Source: Heliocidaris tuberculata
Taxonomy: Eukaryota > Echinodermata > Echinoidea > Camarodonta > Echinometridae
NCBI GenBank assembly: GCA_025618425.1
Contig: CM046841.1
Coordinates: 10,302,654-10,366,653 of the forward strand
Direction: 5' to 3'
DNA length: 64,000 bases
The translations under genes were made by a program, and so were the position numbers. The notes beneath the pieces were generated by a model. It worked only from the letters and a program-made list of their open reading frames with translations, did not search any database and was not told where the DNA came from. Positions 22,740-33,995 of the stretch are shown piece after piece (position 1 is the first letter of the stretch; every line of letters begins with the position of its first letter).

Positions 22740-24049
22740 TCACAACAAGTGTTCACAATCACAGCTCAGTCTCTCAAAATATTCTGAGTCACTCTGAGTC
22801 ATGTCCATGGTCTCAGCTGTGAGGCGTAAGGCAGTGACTGTGGCTGTGGCTGTGGCTGTGGCTTGAGTGCTGGTCTGACGCGGCATTGGGGTGCTTGGCC
22901 TCGAGGGTACAGCAGGTGGTGGTGTGGTCAGGACGCCAAGGTTGGTATTCGAGAGCTGACTCATTCCCGTAGGGTTGAGAGACCCTTCATCAAGGACTTG
23001 AGATGTCAGGCCCAATACTGCTGAGAGATTGTCCGTTGACGGCCTTGGCTCTGGGGTGGAGGAAGGGTTGGGATGAGTGTGCTGGGGCTGTCTGGTCTGC
23101 AGCTGGGTGAGGAGTGGCGTCTGTGGCGTCCGATGAACCTGGGCCTGGACTGGAAAGTTCTGCTTGTGCTGTGGGAAGTCCTGGTAGTCGTAGCCTTGGT
23201 AGGTGAGGGGCTGTTGAAAGCCGTGGAAGGACTGTGACGTCGCCTGGGGTGGAGGAGCAGACCTGGACTGGGTAGGACGAGCTTCAGCTGGGCCTTGAGG
23301 GTTGTGGAGAAGTGCTGTGATCTTCTGCTTCATCACCTGGTACTCGGCCTCGGGCAGGTCCCTCAGGGTCTGGCTCACGTAGGTGATGAAGGGCTTCCGG
23401 GCCGAGGATGCTCTGTCCAAGTCGACCAGCTGAGAGAGAAGTTCTGTGCTGGTCTTCATTGTGTCCCTGATCTCCAACAGCACACTGTCGTCCTGGCCCT
23501 CCAGTCTGCCTCTCTGCCTGCGTCCTCTGGATCTGGTGGTGGAGGTGGGGGTGGGTTGGCCTCTGGTGGCTGCCGCTTGTTCCTCCATTTGTGACAGCAG
23601 GGCGTCATCCTCCACGGGATCCTCCAAGTTCGGCACCATGGGGAGTGCAGCTGTCGAGGGGGTCTCTGCTATGGGCCCTCTGAAGACACCTGTCTGGACA
23701 GGGTAGGTGGCTCCTGGCTTGAAGATCCCTGGCTGTCTGTGGGCTGTCTGAGGGAGAGGGGTCTCAGAGGGGCTGCTCCTCGGTGGCGGATCTCACCCTC
23801 CAGGAAACTGCACTTGGCCATGACGTACTTCTCCCAGTCAGTGAGCTTGACGGCGACCTGCACGGATTTCTTGAGGTGTAGCTTCCCATACCAGGAGTGC
23901 ATGTGATTCCACCATCCAAGGAGTACTTCTGCAGTGTACCCCAGGCTCCCTGCCTTGTCTCTCCAAGTTGCCTGCTTCTTCTTGGTGTCCCGATACAGTC
24001 TGTAGCCCTTTCTCCAGAGGTACTCGTTCTCCCTCAGCCATTCCAGCAC
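22740..24049 (-). pseudogene. Harbinger MADF/Myb-like accessory protein, frameshifted
   Basis: On the minus strand 24049-23669 reads LEWLRENEYLWRKGYRLYRD..., a MADF-type domain (spaced Trp/Tyr: LW, Y, TWRDKAGSLGYTAE, LLGWWNHMHSWYGKL), then a Ser/Pro-rich linker. Around 23700 the frame shifts by one and continues 23639-22740 (LEDPVEDDALLSQMEEQAAA..., a helical block FITYVSQTLRDLPEAEYQVM, then a long Gln/Pro/Thr-rich tail). The MADF/Myb partner of Harbinger transposases binds DNA and helps nuclear import and targeting. I read one gene with a frameshift, although an intron cannot be excluded. No good ATG is visible before 24049 in frame. Confidence 0.7.
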
Positions 24050-24536
24050 ATCGTCCTCATGCTCCTCGCAAACGGTGTACTGTACTGACTGCGTGCGTGC
24101 TGCATCCCTGTATATCCGCGGAGCGGACGCAATTCATACCCCCCGCATGCGCAGTGAACGGTTTGCATCCGATATACATCCGCGCGGCATCCCCTTTGTT
24201 TCCGTTAGGCGTACGTGATGCATCCGCTTTATCCGCTATGCATCCGCTCTTTCCGCTATGCGTCCGCTTCGCAATTATCCCCGGTAACCCCTTCGGAGCT
24301 GTCATCCACTTCCATCCGCTTTCATCCGCTAGGCTTCAGATGAACATCCGTTTAACATCCCCGCTACATACTACCCACGTCCGTTCTTTTCCGTTCTCTG
24401 TTTTCGCAAATTTTCGCCAATTTTGTCCATTTCTGGAGCGGATGAAAACGGATGGAGCCACCCCCGAAATTTTGCTCGTCCACTGTGTCCTTTATGCATA
24501 CGTTTTGTTTCATCGGCCAGTGGGACCGGGCCTTAA

Positions 24537-25180
24537 GCATTTTGTCATTAGTCGCTTGTTAGTTGGTTGTCGCCGTCGGCATTCTCGGACTGACGTGCGT
24601 TGTCCGATTACTATGTCGCTTCTTAAAAAAACTGTTGTTGGTTCTCCCTGTTGTTTGTAACTCATATGACGCTATTTTATATAAGGCATGTTTTTCGGTG
24701 GCTTTTTTTCTGGTTCTTGCGGATTGGGGAGTTTATGGCTTATTCCCAGGCAGTGTCCAGCGTCAGCTTGGAAGGGCGAGACGTTACGGTGGACGGTATG
24801 GCACCCGGGCGACACATTCGGCTGCACATTCGATCTTCAAAAAATGACCAACAGGGACAGGGTTGTTATATTTTAATTACGGAAGCTGTCAGCAGTTCTT
24901 TATGTCCCGTCCAGGCTGTTTTGGGCTATTTTGCCGTCAGACTGAAGTTCAGGAGAGCAATTTTCTGTCGTTTTAATGGGAATGATGTGACCAGGCCGGA
25001 GTACATTGCTATTTTGAGGAAGTGTTTGTCCTTTTTGGATCTTCCGATATCATGATTCGCCTCTTACTCATTCCGAATAGGTGCTGCTATATCTGCAGCT
25101 ATGGCCGGTTTTGATGTTGAGGAGATTAGGAAAATGGGGCGTTGGTCTTCCGACGCGCATAAGTGATATGTGCGTATGAA
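24537..25180 (+). pseudogene. Ngaro tyrosine recombinase, catalytic part
   Basis: Continuation of the frame broken at 21392. Stops accumulate before 24651, then HVFRWLFFWFLRIGEFMAYS contains the box I Arg (LRIGE), followed by GMAPGRHIRLHIRSSKNDQQ and CPVQAVLGYF. A frameshift after 25050 leads to SYSFRIGAAISAAMAGFDVE with the box II Arg; the preceding catalytic His is Tyr here (TAC for CAC). The line EEIRKMGRWSSDAHK is followed by TGA and then YVRMN, with the nucleophile Tyr. The recombinase signature is clear and the enzyme is dead: stops, a frameshift and a missing His. Confidence 0.82.
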
Positions 25181-25419
25181 TATGTTACCCATGGCGTGAA
25201 TTCTCATTATTTCCATACTCATTTATATTGTGATAGTTTGTAGCAATGTTTTATGCATGTCGACGAATATTGTATATAATGTCGATGAGCAGCATTTTGT
25301 TTTAATAATGTGTGTATTTATCTAGGAAGGAATTACATATGCATTTTCTAATCATATATTCCAGTTTTTGTGAAACAAAGGCGGGGGTATGTCTGTTCGA
25401 GTATTAATGGTTATTGGGG

Positions 25420-25474
25420 GCTTTAAATGGCCTTGCATGTTATAAGTATTATAACATGCAAGGCCATTTAAAGC
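25420..25474. repeat. perfect 26-bp-arm hairpin
   Basis: Arms 25420-25445 and 25449-25474 are exact reverse complements (GCTTTAAATGGCCTTGCATG... and its complement), with a 3-nt loop GTA. It lies between the recombinase and the hydrolase frames. Confidence 0.9.
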
Positions 25475-25620
25475 ACGTTATAAGTATTATCATTTATGCA
25501 CAAAATTCTTTGGTTAATTGTTTTTATAGTGATATTTGACATGAGTTAGATGGTTCCTATATGGGACTCATAGCTGTGAACAATAGGCTGCCGGAAGATC
25601 TCTTTGTGTTTTCTGTTGCA

Positions 25621-26200
25621 AGTTGCTAGCCATGCACAGTCCTGCTGGTGGGGGATTCCATGATTCACTGGGTAGCCAAACATGCAAGTCGTACCGGGGG
25701 GCTATCAGCTTCCATCATGTGGAGAGGACGCAGGGGGCTTCATTTGGGTCAGCTCGTGGATTACGTCCGATAAGTTCTCCCCTCCGTTCCAGAGTTCCGC
25801 CTGTCCCACATTCTAGTGCACGTGGGGACGAATGACGTGGGTCGAGCCAGAAAGAATGAATTGTTTTTGCTCCTGGACGCAACGCTTGGTGGGCTGTATG
25901 AGCTCCTTCCCAATGCACGAATTATCTGGTCCAATATCTTGCCTCGCAGGAAATATAGCCAGTTTAGTGACGACGAACAGCCGAAAATTGACCGTACGCG
26001 CCTCGCATTGAACAAGCATGCCAGGTCCATATGCCGCAGGATCGGGGGCTGTTTCGTGGATCACCCGGACATCAGGCATGAGCGGGTGGTACTGTTTCGC
26101 AGCGACGAAATTTACTTATTTCCAACTGGTAATGATTATTCCTGCGCAGTCTTTTTTTTTTTCAGGTCTGGCAAATATTGCGCAGCCTCCGTCAGTGTTG
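25621..26200 (+). pseudogene. SGNH-hydrolase ORF of the Ngaro element
   Basis: One frame carries the SGNH block I (VLLVGDSMIHW, 25639 on), LHLGQLVDYVR then a TAA stop, then LSHILVHVGTNDVGRARKNE (block III, GTND) and NARIIWSNILPRR, ending DEIYLFPTGND where the family has DxxH; the His is Tyr here (TAT for CAT). Ngaro elements are known to encode such an alpha/beta (SGNH) hydrolase of uncertain role downstream of the recombinase, and its position matches. Start is not determinable; a TAG lies just upstream in frame. Frame decay follows a T run near 26150. Family assignment is confident; activity is not expected. Confidence 0.8.
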
Positions 26201-26772
26201 ATAATTTTTTTTTCTATATTCTTCGCTCTAATATTGACATAGTTCATTTCATGGGTTCCTAGTGCCGGATATGCTTGTAGGTGCATTTGTAGCCTGTCTG
26301 TCAGGTCTCAAGAACAATTAGGAAAGTATCTGTATTTATGAGGAATATTGTATAATTACTGACAATTATTAATTTTAGTGTTATTTAGTTGTAAGCAATG
26401 GATCGCAATTAATTCGATCTGGGGAGGAACCCTTTTATTATTACCCTTTCCTAAGGAATAAGAAGTTTGACTTGAACTTGTTATTGTTTTAGCTTGTTGT
26501 TACAATGTTTTCATTGCATTACAACTTTATTCTTTTGGTCGTCGGCAGGATTATTGGGGTGCGTTAGTGCTTTGGTTAAGCCTCATTATTGCCAAGTAAT
26601 TGGTGGTGATTGTCATTATTCATTTCATATATGATACTACATAGCTTAGCATCTGAAATCATAAAAGGGTATAGGAAATAACAGATATCAAGTATGTTGG
26701 CATGTTATAAGTCGTTTAATATGTTACGTTTTATCCAATTCTACGCTCAGCGGCGGCGGGCTGTGCCCGTGT
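26200..26772 (+). other. Ngaro 3' non-coding segment
   Basis: About 570 bp after the hydrolase frame with no ORF. It holds mixed AT-rich and CG-rich sequence (GCTCAGCGGCGGCGGGCTG near 26750) before the B1 terminal repeat. Confidence 0.55.
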
Positions 26773-27633
26773 GGCGGCAAATTGTAATTTTTTCGCCCCT
26801 TCGCATTTATACTTGTTGCACACCACAGTAGATTACCTCATGGGAAGGTTGACTTTTGGAAACATGATTTTGATTATTCTAAGTGGCCATTGTTCTTTTA
26901 GAGCACCAAGTTGTTTACCAGGCATTTAAGTCCTGTTGTTGGGGCGTAACCTGTACTCGCTGGTCGACGTAGTTCTGTTCACCTGTTTTTAATGCAGGGA
27001 ACATTATTGCAATTTTATGGCCGGGGGGGGGGGGGGGGGGGGTTAAACGCCTTATAGCCTGTACTCACTGGTCGTGATATTGTTCACCTGTTTTTAATGC
27101 AGGGAACATTATTGCATTTTTATGGCCAGGGCGGGGGGGGGGGGGGGGGGTTATATTAGGTATAGCCTGTACTACCTGGTCTAAGTAATACTGTTCGCCT
27201 GTTCAATGCAGGGACTCTATTGCCCAATGGCCGGGGGGGGGGGGGGGGGGGGTTAGAAGGTACTCGACTGTTGGTTGTTTAGATGCAGAGAGTATCGTGG
27301 TATGCACATGGTGGTTCCATGTTGCGTGTATGTAGGTGCTGACATTTGCATGAAAGTGATTTTAAGAATGAAAAGATGATTCGGAAAAATACCCGGGTCC
27401 TTCCCTGAGGGGAATCGTGGTAGTGTATACTGTATTTATAAATTTATTTATATTTATACTGTATTTATGATAATTATGCCAAAGATATGACTATAACCCG
27501 TTTGTACCGATTTACGAAGTTTAATTTGGAAATTGCTGATATTGTGATGTTGATATGCAGAGAGATATCCTCCATTTAATCGCAGGTAATCGCATAAACA
27601 TTGTTCTGTTTCATTTTGTCATTGAGAATGTAA
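26773..27633 (+). repeat. Ngaro terminal repeat B1
   Basis: Starts GGCGGCAAATTGTAATTTT and ends CATTGAGAATGTAA; the same segment recurs at 28449 and 30120. It contains three sub-repeats, each with a CCTGTACT...CACCTGTT..AATGCAGGGA stretch followed by a pure G run (27023-27042, 27133-27150, 27233-27252). Confidence 0.88.
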
Positions 27634-28448
27634 TAAATTTTATCGTACTTTAGGCGATATAAATGATTTACATTGTCGGTGACAAGTGTTATGTGCGTGC
27701 CCCTTTTATCTAACCGCGGGGCGGCAGCTAAAATTACATTAATAGCTCGCCGCCACCCCTTTGCGGTCGCCGCGCGGTCCTTTTCATGTGGATAATAGCG
27801 CTATGATGAAAGAGCGCGTATATTTATTTGTAGCCTATATTTAGCAATAGAAATTAGCGAAGAGAAGTCAAGTCCCCACGGTTGACGTGTAAATACTCGT
27901 TCTGCCTGCTGATTTGATGGAGTAGGGATATCGCATTAAGAGCTCGCAATTTTATTAACCCACCGCCATACCGCCTTTCGCCGCCATTTCATTCCTAATA
28001 TAGTTGTTTCTGATATAATATTTCATAGTCTGATGTTATTGCAAATGTAATGTGGTATAAAGTACAGTGTTATTAGTTAATTATGCCCCAGTCAAGTGGA
28101 TCTTGATGTCGAAGCAATGCTTGGCAGGTTGGGGCTTTCCTGCACCAATTTTTCCTTATTATGGTTTTAGCAGGTTTTCGCCCAATCCTGGGGTATGGGT
28201 TGGGGCCGCCTTCGTCCCTCTCTGCGGTCCGGGGCGGGTTTTTGTCGTCGTTGGGTGGCGCGGGGTCAGCACGGGACGGTGTTCGTCCTTGTTGGCGTAA
28301 CTTGTCCACTGTATGGCGATCGGATGCTGCTCCGGGCGGTGGTGGGGGTTGGTGGTGGTTCCGACTCTGGGGTTGTCCTAGCAAAACTAGGATAACTCTT
28401 AGTCCAAGTTAATATCCCCTCTTTAATTTCGTTTTCCTTATATGCTGG
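27634..28448 (+). repeat. Ngaro A2 repeat plus short internal segment
   Basis: 27634-27957 repeats A1 and includes ~46 bp missing from A1. 27958-28448 is a segment absent from the full-length part of the element, GC-richer (28190-28380), with short open frames on both strands (28067-28300 +, 28073-28384 -) that I do not recognise. It looks like the internal remnant of a deleted A-B element. Confidence 0.75.
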
Positions 28449-29305
28449 GGCGGCAAATTGTAATTTTTTCGCCCCTTCGCATTTATACTTGTTGCACACC
28501 ACAGTAGATTACCTCATGGGAAGGTTGACTTTTGGAAACATGATTTTGATTATTCTAAGTGGCCATTGTTCTTTTAGAGCACCAAGTTGTTTACCAGGCA
28601 TTTAAGTCCTGTTGTTGGGGCGTAACCTGTACTCGCTGGTCGACGTAGTTCTGTTCACCTGTTTTTAATGCAGGGAACATTACTGCAATTTTATGGCCGG
28701 GGGGGGGGGGGGGGGGGGGTTTAAACGCCTTATAGCCTGTACTCACTGGTCGTGATATTGTTCACCTGTTTTTAATGCAGGGAACATTATTGCATTTTTA
28801 TGGCCAGGGCGGGGGGGGGGGGGGGTTATATTAGGTATAGCCTGTACTCACTGGTCTAAGTAATACTGTTCGCCTGTTCAATGCAGGGACTCTATTGCCC
28901 AATGGCCGGGGGGGGGGGGGGGGGTTAGAAGGTACTCGACTGTTGGTTGTTTAGATGCAGAGAGTATCGTGGTATGCACATGGTGGTTCCATGTTGCGTG
29001 TATGTAGGTGCTGAAATTTGCATGAAAGTGATTTTAAGAATGAAAAGATGATTCGGAAAAATACCCGGGTCCTTCCCTGAGGGGAATCGTGGTAGTGTAT
29101 ACTGTATTTATAAATTTATTTATATTTATACTGTATTTATGATAATTATGCCAAAGATATGACTATAACCCGTTTGTACCGATTTACGAAGTTTAATTTG
29201 GAAATTGCTGATATTGTGATGTTGATATGCAGAGAGATATCCTCCATTTAATCGCAGGTAATCGCATAAACATTGTTCTGTTTCATTTTGTCATTGAGAA
29301 TGTAA
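28449..29305 (+). repeat. Ngaro terminal repeat B2
   Basis: Near-identical copy of B1, with G runs at 28699-28719, 28811-28825 and 28918-28934 that differ in length from B1. Confidence 0.88.
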
Positions 29306-30119
29306 TAAATTTTATCGTACTTTAGGCGATATAAATGATTTACATTGTCGGTGACAAGTGTTATGTGCGTGCCCCTTTTATCTAACCGCGGGGCGGCAGC
29401 TAAAATTACATTAATAGCTCGCCGCCAACCCTTTGCGGTCGCCGCGCGGTCCTTTTCATGTGGATAATAGCGCTATGATGAAAGAGCGCGTATATTTATT
29501 TGTAGCCTATATTTAGCAATAGAAATTAGCGAAGAGAAGTCAAGTCCCCACGGTTGACGTGTAAATACTCGTTCTGCCTGCTGATTTGATGGAGTAGGGA
29601 TATCGCATTAAGAGCTCGCAATTTTATTAACCCACCGCCATACCGCCTTTCGCCGCCATTTCATTCCTAATATAGTTGTTTCTGATATAATATTTCATAG
29701 TCTGATGTTATTGCAAATGTAATGTGGTATAAAGTACAGTGTTATTAGTTAATTATGCCCCAGTCAAGTGGATCTTGATGTCGAAGCAATGCTTGGCAGG
29801 TTGGGGCTTTCCTGCACCAATTTTTCCTTATTATGGTTTTAGCAGGTTTTCGCCCAATCCTGGGGTATGGGTTGGGGCCGCCTTCGTCCCTCTCTGCGGT
29901 CCGGGGCGGGTTTTTGTCGTCGTTGGGTGGCGCGGGGTCAGCACGGGACGGTGTTCGTCCTTGTTGGCGTAACTTGTCCACTGTATGGCGATCGGATGCT
30001 GCTCCGGGCGGTGGTGGGGGTTGGTGGTGGTTCCGACTCTGGGGTTGTCCTAGCAAAACTAGGATAACTCTTAGTCCAAGTTAATATCCCCTCTTTAATT
30101 TCGTTTTCCTTATATGCTG
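29306..30119 (+). repeat. Ngaro A3 repeat plus internal segment
   Basis: Nearly identical to 27634-28448 at an offset of 1,672 bp, including the unrecognised short frames (29739-29972 and 29745-30056). Together with B3 it forms an extra tandem A-B unit. Confidence 0.85.
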
Positions 30120-30817
30120 GGGCGGCAAATTGTAATTTTTTCGCCCCTTCGCATTTATACTTGTTGCACACCACAGTAGATTACCTCATGGGAAGGTTGA
30201 CTTTTGGAAACATGATTTTGATTATTCTAAGTGGCCATTGTTCTTTTAGAGCACCAAGTTGTTTACCAGGCATTTAAGTCCTGTTGTTCATGTATAACCT
30301 GTACTCGCTGGTCGACGTAGTTCTGTTCACCTGTTTTTAATGCAGGGAACATTATTGCAATTTTATGGCCAGGGAGGGGGGGGGGGGGGGGGGGGGTTTA
30401 AACGCGTTATAGCCTGTACTCACTGGTCTAAGTAATACTGTTCGCCTGTTCAATGCAGGGACTCTATTGCCCAATGGCCAGGGGGGGGGGGGGGGGTTAG
30501 AAGGTACTTGACTGTTGGTTGTTTAGATGCAGAGAGTATCGTGGTATGCACATGGTGGTTCCATGTTGCGTGTATGTAGGTGCTGAAATTTGCATGAAAG
30601 TGATTTTAAGAATGAAAAGATGATTCGGAAAAATACCCGAGTCCTTCCTTGAGGGGAATCGTGATAGTGTGTACTGTATTTATAAAGGGTTATGATAATT
30701 ATGTTTAATTTGGAAATTGGTGATATTGTGATGTTGATATGCAGAGAGATATCCTCCATTAAATCGCAGGTAATCGCATAAACATTGTTCTGTTTCATTT
30801 TGTCACTGAGAATATAA
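30120..30817 (+). repeat. Ngaro terminal repeat B3 (shortened right end)
   Basis: A copy of B lacking one of the three G-run sub-repeats (only 30376-30396 and 30481-30496 remain) and with a deletion near 30690. It ends CACTGAGAATATAA next to satellite sequence CAATGTGCATT. Confidence 0.85.
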
Positions 30818-33800
30818 ACAATGTGCATTATATTCCTCATGAACAAATGCATGAAAATTGCATTATGTTTTACTTGCAGGATTTGTATTAACTATTTTAA
30901 ATCCAACAACCGGATTTTTTTTATACTCTCTCTCTCTGTGTAGAGTCGAATTCCATAACCTCGCATTAAATAACTGAAGCTGGATTGAAGCAATGTGTGA
31001 ACATAACTTATGGCAAATTAAGATTTTCTTTCAAAAACAAAAGTAGGTAACCGATTTTTTCCTCGTGCTATCTAATTTCTTGCTCTTTTTTAAGAGTAAT
31101 TCTACCAAACATCATTTTAAGAATTAATCGAAATGTTTATTACATGAGGAAGGAAGTTATTCTTTAAAATATGATTATTGCTCTTTGTTGTAATTAGAAG
31201 TTTAATTATTCCTCAATTACTTTGTATTTTTTGATAAATTTATATCACTTACAGTAATGGAAAATAGCATAAAATTGTACGAATTTTACTCACGAGCTGT
31301 GGTTGTAAACACCATACAAAGAAGAGAAAATGAGGTTTAATAGTTAAACACGTAAGCAAATGACAAAAAGGGAGGAATCTGCTTTTGCCACATCTGTTTC
31401 ATGTTCAATACTTTTCTTACATTAACACAGTGCGCATCATATTCCTCGTGAACAAATGCATGAAAATTGCATTATGTTTTACTTGCAGGATTTGTATTAA
31501 CTATTTTAAATCCAACAACCGGATGTTTTTTTCACTCTCTCTCTCTGTGTAGCGTCGAATTTCATAACCTCGCATTAAATAACTGAAGCTGGATTGAAGC
31601 AATGTGTGAACATAACTTATGGCAAATTAAGATTTTCTTTCAAAAACAAAAGTAGGCAAGTCCATATTTTTTTTTCCATTTAACCGATTTTTTTTCCTCC
31701 TGATATCTAATTTCTTGCTCTTTTTGAAGAGTAATTCTACCAAACATCATCTTTAGAAATAATTGAAATGTTTATCACATGAGGAAGGAAGATATTCTTT
31801 AAAATATTACAATCATTGCTCTTTGTTGAAATTAGAAGTTTAATTACGCCTCCATTGCTTTGTATTGTTAAATAAATTTATATCAGTTACAGCAATGGAA
31901 AATAGCATAAAACTTTTACAAATTTTACATACCGTCTGTATTTGTAAATACCATGAAAAGAAAGGAAAATGAGGTTAAATAGTTAAACACGTAAGCCAAT
32001 GACAAAAAGGGAGGAATCTCTAATTGCCATATCTGTTTCATGTTCAATACTTTTTTACATTAATACAGTGCGCATCATATTCCTCATGAACAAATGCACG
32101 AAAATCGCAGTATGTTTTAATTGCAGGATTTGTATTAACTATTTTAAATCAACAACCGGATTTTTGTTCCTCTCTCTTTATCTAGCTTCGAATTCCATGT
32201 CCTAACATAAAATAACTGAAGCCGGTTTGCAGCAATGTGTGAACACAATTTATGGCAAATTAAGATTTGTTTGGCGTTCAACAATAAGGGATAGAGCAAC
32301 GTCGATCTTGCTTTGTATTGTAACTAAAATTTATGACAAAAAGGGAGGAAGCTCAAATTGCCACATCTGTTTTATGTCCAACCCTTTCCTCAGATTAATA
32401 CAATGAATACAATATTCCTCAAAAACAAATGCATGATAATCGCAGTATGTTTTACTTGCAGGATTTCTCTTAACCATTTTACGTCAACAAACCGGATTTT
32501 TTTTCTCTCTATCGAGCTTCGAATTCCATTTAATAACACTGAATAACTGAAGCTGGTTTGCATCAATGTGTGAACATAACTTATGGCAAATTAAGATTTT
32601 GTTTCTAAAACAAAAGCAGATAAGTCCATATTTTCTTTCCATTTTAACAGCTTATTCCCCCTGATATCTAATTACTTACCTTTTTGAAAAGTAATTCTAC
32701 CAAACATCATCTTTAGAAATAATCGAAATGTTTATCACATGAGGAATGAAGATGTTCTTTAAAATATTAGGATTATTGCTCTTTGTTGAAATTGGAAGTT
32801 TAATTTCGCCTCTATTGCTTTGTATTGTAACTAAAATTTATATCAATTACAGTAATGGAAAAAAGCATAAAACTGTACAAATGTTACTTACGTTCTGTGG
32901 TTGTTAACACCATACAAAGAAGAGAAAATGAAGTTTAATAGTTAAACACGGAAGCAAATGACAAAAAGGGAGGAATCTCTAATTGCCAAATCTGTTTTAT
33001 GTCCGACCCTTTCCTCAGATTAATACAATGAATACAATATTCCTCAAAAACAAATGCATGAAAATCGCAGTATGTTTTACTTGCAGGATTTCTCTTAACC
33101 ATTTTACGTCAACAAACCGGATTTTTTTTCCTCTCTATCGAGCTTCGAAATCCATTTAATAGCATTGCAATTATGGCAAATTAAGATTTTGTTTCTAAAA
33201 CAAAAGCAGATAAGTCCATATTTTCTTTCCATTTTAACAGCTTTTCCCCCGTGATATCTAATTTCTTGCTCTTTTTGAAGAGGAATTCTACCAAACATCA
33301 TCTTTAGAAATAATTGAAATGTTTATCTCATGAGAAAGGAAGATGTTCTCTAAAATATTATGATTATTGCTCTTTGTTGAAATTGGAAGTTAAATTTCGC
33401 CTGTATTGCTTTGTATTGTAACTAAAATTTATATCAATTACAGTAATGGAAAATAGCATAAAACTGTACAAATGTTACTTACGTTCTGTGGTTGTAAACA
33501 CCATTCAAAGAAGAGAAAATGAGGTTTAATAGTTAAACACGTAAGCAAATGACAAAAAGGGAGGAATCTGCAATGTCCACATATGTCCAAAACTTTTCTT
33601 ACATTAATGCAGTGTGCATTATATTCCTCATGAACAAATGCATGAAAATCGAATTATGTTTTACTTCCAGAAGTTGTATTAACTATTTTATATCAACAAC
33701 CGGATTTTTTTTTTCTCTCTCTCTTTATGTAGCTTCGAATTCCGTATCCTAGCATTAAATAACTGAAGCTAGTTTGAAGCAATGTGTGAACACAATTTAT

Positions 33801-33950
33801 GGCAAATTAAGATTTGTTTGGCGTTCAACCAGAAGGGATAGAGCAACGTCGATCTGGCGCTGCTCAATGGCTGCCGGGCTCACGATCAATTGGGCAAAAA
33901 GAATTTCCATTTCGGTTTAACTTAATAAAATTTAGAGTGGACTTTAAAAG

Positions 33951-33995
<45 letters not shown>

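Larger units (their letters stand above)
21393..24533. mobile_element. PIF/Harbinger transposon nested in the recombinase gene
   Basis: A 3,141-bp element with 16-bp perfect inverted termini (AGGCCCGGTCCCACTG) and a 3-bp TAA target duplication (21390-21392, 24534-24536). Many ATCCG/GCATCCG motifs cluster inside both ends (21450-21560 and 24110-24450), probably subterminal transposase sites. It carries two convergent genes, a DDE transposase (+) and a MADF-domain protein (-), the usual Harbinger gene pair. The transposase is truncated, so this copy is non-autonomous. Confidence 0.92.
18585..30817 (+). mobile_element. Ngaro-type tyrosine-recombinase retrotransposon, nested and tandemly extended
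   Basis: The order is terminal repeat A1, gag-like ORF, RT-RNase H remnant, tyrosine recombinase, SGNH hydrolase, then B1-A2-B2-A3-B3 in direct orientation. Split direct A/B repeats plus a recombinase and a hydrolase ORF are the hallmark of Ngaro elements within the DIRS order. The flanking satellite monomer resumes at the equivalent position with no clear target duplication, as expected for recombinase-mediated insertion. Two later insertions lie inside: a 408-bp TTAA MITE and a 3.1-kb Harbinger transposon. All ORFs carry stops or frameshifts. Confidence 0.85.

Noticed and set aside
28067..30174. Pro-rich and Gly/Trp-rich open frames on both strands (103, 83, 78 codons), present twice.
   Set aside because: They lie in the GC-rich internal part of the duplicated Ngaro unit and overlap on both strands; no family recognised and no start context support. 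Kept only as a repeat component.
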